Positions 6,350 through 9,229 of a stretch of 9,229 bases of DNA are shown here, piece after piece; the first letter of the stretch is position 1, and every line of letters begins with the position of its first letter. This stretch comes from Pseudomonadota bacterium (GTDB taxonomy: Bacteria > Pseudomonadota > Gammaproteobacteria > Pseudomonadales > Halieaceae): NCBI GenBank assembly GCA_030591305.1, contig JAUVBI010000118.1, forward strand, positions 1 to 9,229. Direction: 5' to 3'. The position numbers and the translations under genes were made by a program. The notes under the pieces are model-generated. The model searched no databases. It was not told where the DNA came from and was given only the letters and a program-made list of their open reading frames with translations.

Positions 6350-7282
6350 ATGAAACCAATGAAATTCGCACTAGCAACACCCGGTTTACTCAATTATCCG
6401 GCGGCCATGGCACCCTGGGAAAAAACCGCTGGAGGTGCAGAAATTTTGCGTTTTGCCAGGGCGGCAGACAAACAGCGATGGCAGTGGATGACGGTACCAG
6501 AGCATGTGTTCATGCCCACCGAAATGTGCGAGATGATGGGCAGTCGCTTTCCAGAGGGGGTGACGGCCTGTGCCGTACTCGCCGGTGCGACAGAGCGTAT
6601 TCATCTAATGACCTATATTCTGGTTTTGCCCTATCGCAATCCACTGATGCTGGCCAAGCAAATTGCCACTATAGAATTTATCGCCGGTGGCAGATTTACT
6701 CTTGGCACAGCGCCCGGACACCTGGAGCGGGAATTTGAAGCCCTGAATGTTCCATTTAAGGCCAGGGGAAAAATTACCGACGAATACCTGGAAGTGTTGA
6801 AGGAGTGCTGGACTTCCGATGAGCCAAAGTTCTCGGGCTATTACAGCCAGTTTGAGAATATTGTGATGGACCCGAAACCCATACAAAAACCTCATCCCCC
6901 TATATTTATTGGCGGCAATACCAAAGTCGCAATGCGCCGTGCGGTTAAACATGGCAGCGGTTGGATACCCTGGCTGATTACCCATGATGAACTGGCTACC
7001 TCTTTGAAGTTCATTGCGGAACAACCCGGCTGGGAGGAGAAAAAAGACAGCTTTGAAATAGTAGTGCCAACCACCTCATATCAGGTGGAAGACTACTCTC
7101 ACCGAGAAACTGGCGATACCAGCATTGCCTCGGGTCGTGACGAGATTATGCGCGAACTGGAATTTTTGCAAAAGGCCGGCGCCACCGTCGCCCAGGTGAT
7201 GCCCCCGAGGTTAGAAGAGTTTGAACAGTGCCTGGATTGGCTGGCTTGGTTCAATGAGGACATTATTCCTCACTTCATTTGA
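6350..7282 (+). CDS. LLM-class (luciferase-like) flavin/F420-dependent oxidoreductase
   Basis: The 310-residue protein belongs to the bacterial luciferase-like superfamily, closest in style to the TIGR03619 (Rv2161c-like) group. It has an N-terminal KFALATPGLLNYP strand, RFARAADKQRWQWMTVPEHVF (34-54), LPYRNPLMLAKQIATIE (93-109), GGRFTLGTAPGHLEREFEA (113-131), and PKPIQKPHPPIFIGGN (175-190), the conserved substrate/cofactor-barrel turn. Whether it uses FMN or F420 cannot be told from the motifs seen; F420 would be notable in a gammaproteobacterium. The ATG at 6350 has weak GACGGA upstream; an in-frame ATG at 6359 is an alternative that would begin at MKFALATPG, the more usual family start. The neighbouring acyl-CoA genes suggest oxidation of a catabolic intermediate, but no substrate is indicated. 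The TGA is followed by an in-frame aminotransferase-like remnant. Confidence 0.88.
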   Translation: MKPMKFALATPGLLNYPAAMAPWEKTAGGAEILRFARAADKQRWQWMTVPEHVFMPTEMCEMMGSRFPEGVTACAVLAGATERIHLMTYILVLPYRNPLMLAKQIATIEFIAGGRFTLGTAPGHLEREFEALNVPFKARGKITDEYLEVLKECWTSDEPKFSGYYSQFENIVMDPKPIQKPHPPIFIGGNTKVAMRRAVKHGSGWIPWLITHDELATSLKFIAEQPGWEEKKDSFEIVVPTTSYQVEDYSHRETGDTSIASGRDEIMRELEFLQKAGATVAQVMPPRLEEFEQCLDWLAWFNEDIIPHFI

Positions 7283-7375
7283 GTATTTTTTGTTTCTCTG
7301 GCCCATACTGATGATCTGGACTACACACTGACTGCCTTCAACTCAGCTATAGACGAATTGACGGCACAGGCTTAG
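7283..7375 (+). pseudogene. Probable C-terminal remnant of a class III (glutamate-1-semialdehyde aminomutase-like) PLP aminotransferase
   Basis: Directly after the LLM stop, and in its frame, 30 codons without a stop run to TAG 7373-7375. The peptide contains SLAHTDDLDYTLTAF followed by NSAIDELTAQA. This strongly resembles the tail of class III aminotransferases of the GSA-aminomutase type, which commonly end with a '(S)-x-AHTDEDID-x-T-L-x-A-F' helix. No start codon, ribosome site or catalytic part is present, so it would be the stub left by a deletion. The resemblance is from memory of the family, over only 30 residues, and a chance reading frame cannot be excluded. Confidence 0.45.
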
Positions 7376-7405
7376 AACTGGCCCTATAAGACAAGGAGAA
7401 GAGAG

Positions 7406-8239
7406 ATGAGTAAAGAAGACAACATGATTCTGTTCCGCATTGAAGACAATGTGGGCATTATCACCCTGAACCGGCCGGATAAGCTTAATGCGGTTAGCTG
7501 GGAATTGGCAGAAGAGCTGTCACAATTACTGTTGTCTCTGCGCTACAACGATGATGTGCGAAGCATACTGCTACATGGCGCCGGTCGGGCCTTCTGCGCT
7601 GGTGGTGATGTCGACTTTATTTCCGGTGACAGCGATCGGCCCATGCCGGGCACTTCCGACGCCTCCCGCCCCATACCCCGCTCACAACGTAAAACCCCCG
7701 GTGGGCCGTTCTTTGAAGTGGTACGTCAGCTCATGCAGGTGGACAAGCCAGTGATAGCGGCCATACACGGTGCAGCGGTGGGTGCGGGCCTGGCCTACGC
7801 GCTGGCATGTGACCGGCGTTTTGGCGATACCACCACCAAAATGGCCGCTATTTTTACTAAAATTGGCGTGGCACCGGACTGTGGTATGTCGTACTACCTG
7901 CCCAAAATTGCAGGTTTGTCCAATGCCCTGATGATGGTAGAGACAGCGCAGATATTCAAAGCTGAGCAATGCAAAGAAATGGGGCTGTTGGACGAACTGG
8001 TAGAAGAGGGTAAAGCCTATGAAGAAGCACTGGCCTATGCCAAATTGCTGGCTGGTGGTGCCAGTGTTGCCGTGGATATGGCGCGTCGCTTGATTCATAT
8101 GTCTGCCCAGGGTGCGACTCTGGAGGAGATTCTCGATTACGAGGGCATTGCCGGGGTTGTGGTAGCCTCCAGCAACGATGCCAGGGAAGGGACTGCAGCA
8201 TTTTTGGAAAAAAGAAAACCCGAGTACAAGGGCAACTAG
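7406..8239 (+). CDS. Crotonase-superfamily enoyl-CoA isomerase/hydratase, PaaG-like
   Basis: The 277-residue protein has LNRPDKLNAVS (21-31) and the oxyanion-hole segments GRAFCAGGD (60-68) and HGAAVGAGLAYALACD (121-136). The two catalytic Glu of rat enoyl-CoA hydratase (Glu144 and Glu164) align with Ala130 and Phe150. FTKIGVAPDCGMSYYLP (150-166) instead matches PaaG, whose catalytic Asp aligns with Asp158. The C-terminal SNDAREGTAAFLEKRKPEYKG is also PaaG-like. A double-bond or ring-opening isomerisation is therefore more likely than hydration. Residues 73-101 form a Pro/Arg/Ser-rich insert (SGDSDRPMPGTSDASRPIPR and onward) between the oxyanion strands, likely a surface or acyl-pocket loop. 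AAGGAG (7393-7398) lies seven bases before the ATG at 7406, an excellent site. It follows the LLM gene by 123 bases. Exact substrate unknown; no other phenylacetate genes are visible. Confidence 0.9.
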   Translation: MSKEDNMILFRIEDNVGIITLNRPDKLNAVSWELAEELSQLLLSLRYNDDVRSILLHGAGRAFCAGGDVDFISGDSDRPMPGTSDASRPIPRSQRKTPGGPFFEVVRQLMQVDKPVIAAIHGAAVGAGLAYALACDRRFGDTTTKMAAIFTKIGVAPDCGMSYYLPKIAGLSNALMMVETAQIFKAEQCKEMGLLDELVEEGKAYEEALAYAKLLAGGASVAVDMARRLIHMSAQGATLEEILDYEGIAGVVVASSNDAREGTAAFLEKRKPEYKGN

Positions 8240-8318
8240 ACAGAATAAAATACGACGACTAAACTCGCCCTGCGGTTGGCAAAGCCTGTACCTGCTCAAG
8301 GAGCAAGTGCTGCCTTAT

Positions 8319-8345
8319 TTGAAATGGATAGGCGCTAGTTATGCT
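8319..8345 (+). promoter_or_regulatory. Weak candidate promoter for tadA
   Basis: TTGAAA (8319-8324) and TATGCT (8340-8345) are separated by 15 bases, shorter than ideal, and the -10 matches only four of six positions. It is the best pair I see in the 154-base gap between the crotonase and tadA. Confidence 0.2.
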
Positions 8346-8380
8346 TTTGATACTATTGGTGAATTAATTCGCCGCCCATC

Positions 8381-8387
8381 GGAGGAG
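8381..8387 (+). promoter_or_regulatory. Strong ribosome binding site that fixes the tadA TTG start
   Basis: GGAGGAG lies six bases before TTG 8394. No other in-frame ATG, GTG or TTG near the start of TadA homology has a comparable site, so this supports initiation at the TTG and gives a 159-residue protein of normal TadA length. Confidence 0.7.
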
Positions 8388-8393
8388 TCGCCT

Positions 8394-8873
8394 TTGTCTA
8401 TCATCGAGCCCGGTCAGGAGAATGATCAACACGAGGTGTGGATGCGCCGCGCTCTGGAGCTTGCCGACAGGGCCGCGGAGGAAGGTGAAGTGCCGGTAGG
8501 GGCTGTTGTTGTTCGCTCTGGAGAAATACTGGGAGAGGGCAGCAATCAAATGATTGGCAGTAATGACCCCACCGCTCATGCCGAGATCGTCGCCATGCGG
8601 GCGGCTGCCAGCGCAACGGAAAATTACAGACTCCCCGGAACTACTCTGTATGTCACACTTGAGCCCTGCACCATGTGTGCAGGCGCGATGATTCATGCGC
8701 GCATAGAGCGCCTGGTATTTGCCGCCTATGAGCCCAAGGCGGGTGTTATCTGCAGCCGTTGCAGCCTGCTTGATGAGCCCTGGTACAACCACACGTTGAA
8801 ATGGCAGGGCGGGGTGTTGGCGGACGAAAGCAGCACCAGGCTACAGGCTTTTTTTAAAGCCCGCAGGAAGTAG
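8394..8873 (+). CDS. tadA: tRNA-specific adenosine-34 deaminase TadA
   Basis: From the TTG at 8394 the protein is 159 residues, close to the 167 of E. coli TadA. It converts A34 to inosine in the tRNA-Arg(ACG) wobble position. The Zn-deaminase motifs are complete: HAE at 62-64 (His62 ligand, Glu64 proton shuttle, in DPTAHAEIVAMR) and PCTMC at 91-95 (Cys92 and Cys95). EVPVGAVVV (32-40) and the C-terminal NHTLKWQGGVLADES match TadA. The frame is open upstream to 8178, but those codons overlap the crotonase and do not resemble TadA, so the longer start is rejected. Residues 119-123 read ICSRC where E. coli has AAGS, adding a second CxxC-spaced Cys pair (120 and 123) of unknown importance. The gene faces mltF with 15 bases between stop codons. 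Confidence 0.95.
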   Translation: MSIIEPGQENDQHEVWMRRALELADRAAEEGEVPVGAVVVRSGEILGEGSNQMIGSNDPTAHAEIVAMRAAASATENYRLPGTTLYVTLEPCTMCAGAMIHARIERLVFAAYEPKAGVICSRCSLLDEPWYNHTLKWQGGVLADESSTRLQAFFKARRK

Positions 8874-8888
8874 CTGACGTCCAATAAA

Positions 8889-9229
8889 CTACAGCACAGA
8901 AAAACGTTTGCTGCGAATCGAGGATGGTAAATAGTCATTCGGTTTCACCGGCGGCAACGGCTTATTTTGGGCAATATCCTGCCACTGTAAAATACTGTAG
9001 TAATGCCGAATATTCTGCACATAGGTGACCGGCTCACTGCCCCGGGCATAACCGTAGCGTGCTTTTTCGTAGTACTTACTTTTCTGTAGGTAGGGCAGGT
9101 GGGCCATAACATCCACCCACACATCCGGGTTGTGTCCCATGCGCTGGGTGATGATCCTGGCATCTTCAAGGTGTCCCATACCGATGTTATAGGCAGCCAG
9201 GGCAAACCATGTCAGGTCGGGCTCTTCAA
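8889..9229 (-). CDS. mltF: Membrane-bound lytic murein transglycosylase F, C-terminal fragment
   Basis: The minus-strand frame enters from the window edge and ends at TAG (8891-8889), giving about the last 113 residues. It begins [20 protein letters not shown], contains [20 protein letters not shown], and then [20 protein letters not shown], which match the C-terminal transglycosylase domain of E. coli MltF closely (AAYNxGxGHxxDAR, NPDxWxDV, YGYARGxE..xYVxNIR). MltF cleaves the glycan strand of peptidoglycan at the outer membrane, producing 1,6-anhydro-muropeptides. The catalytic Glu, the solute-binding-like N-domain and the signal peptide are outside the window. The tail-to-tail arrangement with tadA is the one I recall from E. 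coli. No clear shared terminator is visible in the 15-base gap, so transcripts may overlap. Confidence 0.93.
   Translation of the reverse strand, partial: EEPDLTWFALAAYNIGMGHLEDARIITQRMGHNPDVWVDVMAHLPYLQKSKYYEKARYGYARGSEPVTYVQNIRHYYSILQWQDIAQNKPLPPVKPNDYLPSSIRSKRFSVL

Noticed and set aside
7280..7375. TGA of the LLM gene read as selenocysteine, since selD is next door and 30 in-frame codons follow
   Set aside because: The LLM family ends naturally about here, no convincing bacterial SECIS hairpin follows the TGA, and the 30 codons look like an aminotransferase tail rather than an LLM extension.
7358..7390. Promoter TTGACG/TATAAG before the crotonase
   Set aside because: The spacer is 21 bases and the -10 lies only 15 bases before the ATG, so the start point would fall in the ribosome site.
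7682..8299. 205-codon open frame on the minus strand
   Set aside because: It is antisense to the crotonase, with Cys/His/Phe-rich composition typical of a shadow frame.
8293..8305. TGCTC/GAGCA hairpin as a terminator of the crotonase gene
   Set aside because: The stem is only 5 bp and no T-run follows.
8178..8393. Long N-terminal extension of TadA from the ATG at 8178
   Set aside because: It overlaps the crotonase, has no TadA resemblance, and a strong ribosome site lies before TTG 8394.
8846..8861. GGCTTT/AAAGCC hairpin as the tadA or mltF terminator
   Set aside because: It lies within tadA coding sequence and has no T-run after the stem on either strand; the T bases are in the stem and loop.

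Overview
The window looks like chromosomal DNA from a gammaproteobacterium, probably a marine or environmental one with many acyl-CoA enzymes. GC content appears close to 50%. Three things support this placement: a SelD very close to the E. coli protein, a TadA gene meeting an MltF gene tail to tail (the arrangement I recall from E. coli), and good Shine-Dalgarno sequences on tightly packed genes. The assignment is an inference from protein resemblance and gene order; no rRNA or other taxonomic marker is present.

Layout. From 1 to 5009 there is a compact plus-strand catabolic operon: the 3' end of a CaiB/BaiF (family III) CoA-transferase, two single-hotdog MaoC-like proteins with a 4-base overlap, an acyl-CoA dehydrogenase, and two consecutive but unlike family III CoA-transferases. 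A candidate rho-independent terminator (5024-5071) closes it. Next comes selD (5117-6154), preceded by a triple ATATGG repeat and a ten-codon upstream frame that overlaps its start codon. A roughly 195-base non-coding stretch (6155-6349) holds two mutually exclusive hairpins, a possible promoter, a 7-bp inverted repeat and a GGGAAA tract. It leads into a luciferase-like (LLM) oxidoreductase (6350-7282). After that are a short apparent remnant of a class III aminotransferase (7283-7375), a PaaG-like crotonase (7406-8239), tadA with a TTG start (8394-8873) and, on the minus strand, the C-terminus of MltF (8889-9229).

How the genes may work together. The 1-5009 operon has the parts to load a carboxylic acid onto CoA by transfer from another acyl-CoA, desaturate it and hydrate the enoyl-CoA. 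The hydratase appears to be a two-protein enzyme: the first subunit lacks the His of the hydratase motif and the second carries the Asp/His pair, as in ChsH1-ChsH2 of the mycobacterial cholesterol side-chain pathway. The dehydrogenase lacks the Glu found at the MCAD catalytic position, and no second dehydrogenase lies beside it. The two adjacent CoA-transferases resemble the two subunit types of BbsE/BbsF and SmtA/SmtB. The crotonase has the PaaG-type Asp and lacks both hydratase Glu residues, so isomerisation is likelier than hydration. The substrate cannot be read from the sequence; a branched, cyclic or steroid/terpenoid-derived acid is a guess. selD, tadA and mltF are housekeeping genes, so the window is a junction between catabolic genes and the conserved chromosome.

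I found no insertion sequence, CRISPR array, tRNA or rRNA, and nothing that is clearly a wholly new system. The best second-look items are the split hydratase, the dehydrogenase missing its usual base, the paired CoA-transferases, the aminotransferase remnant and the leader regions of selD and the LLM gene.
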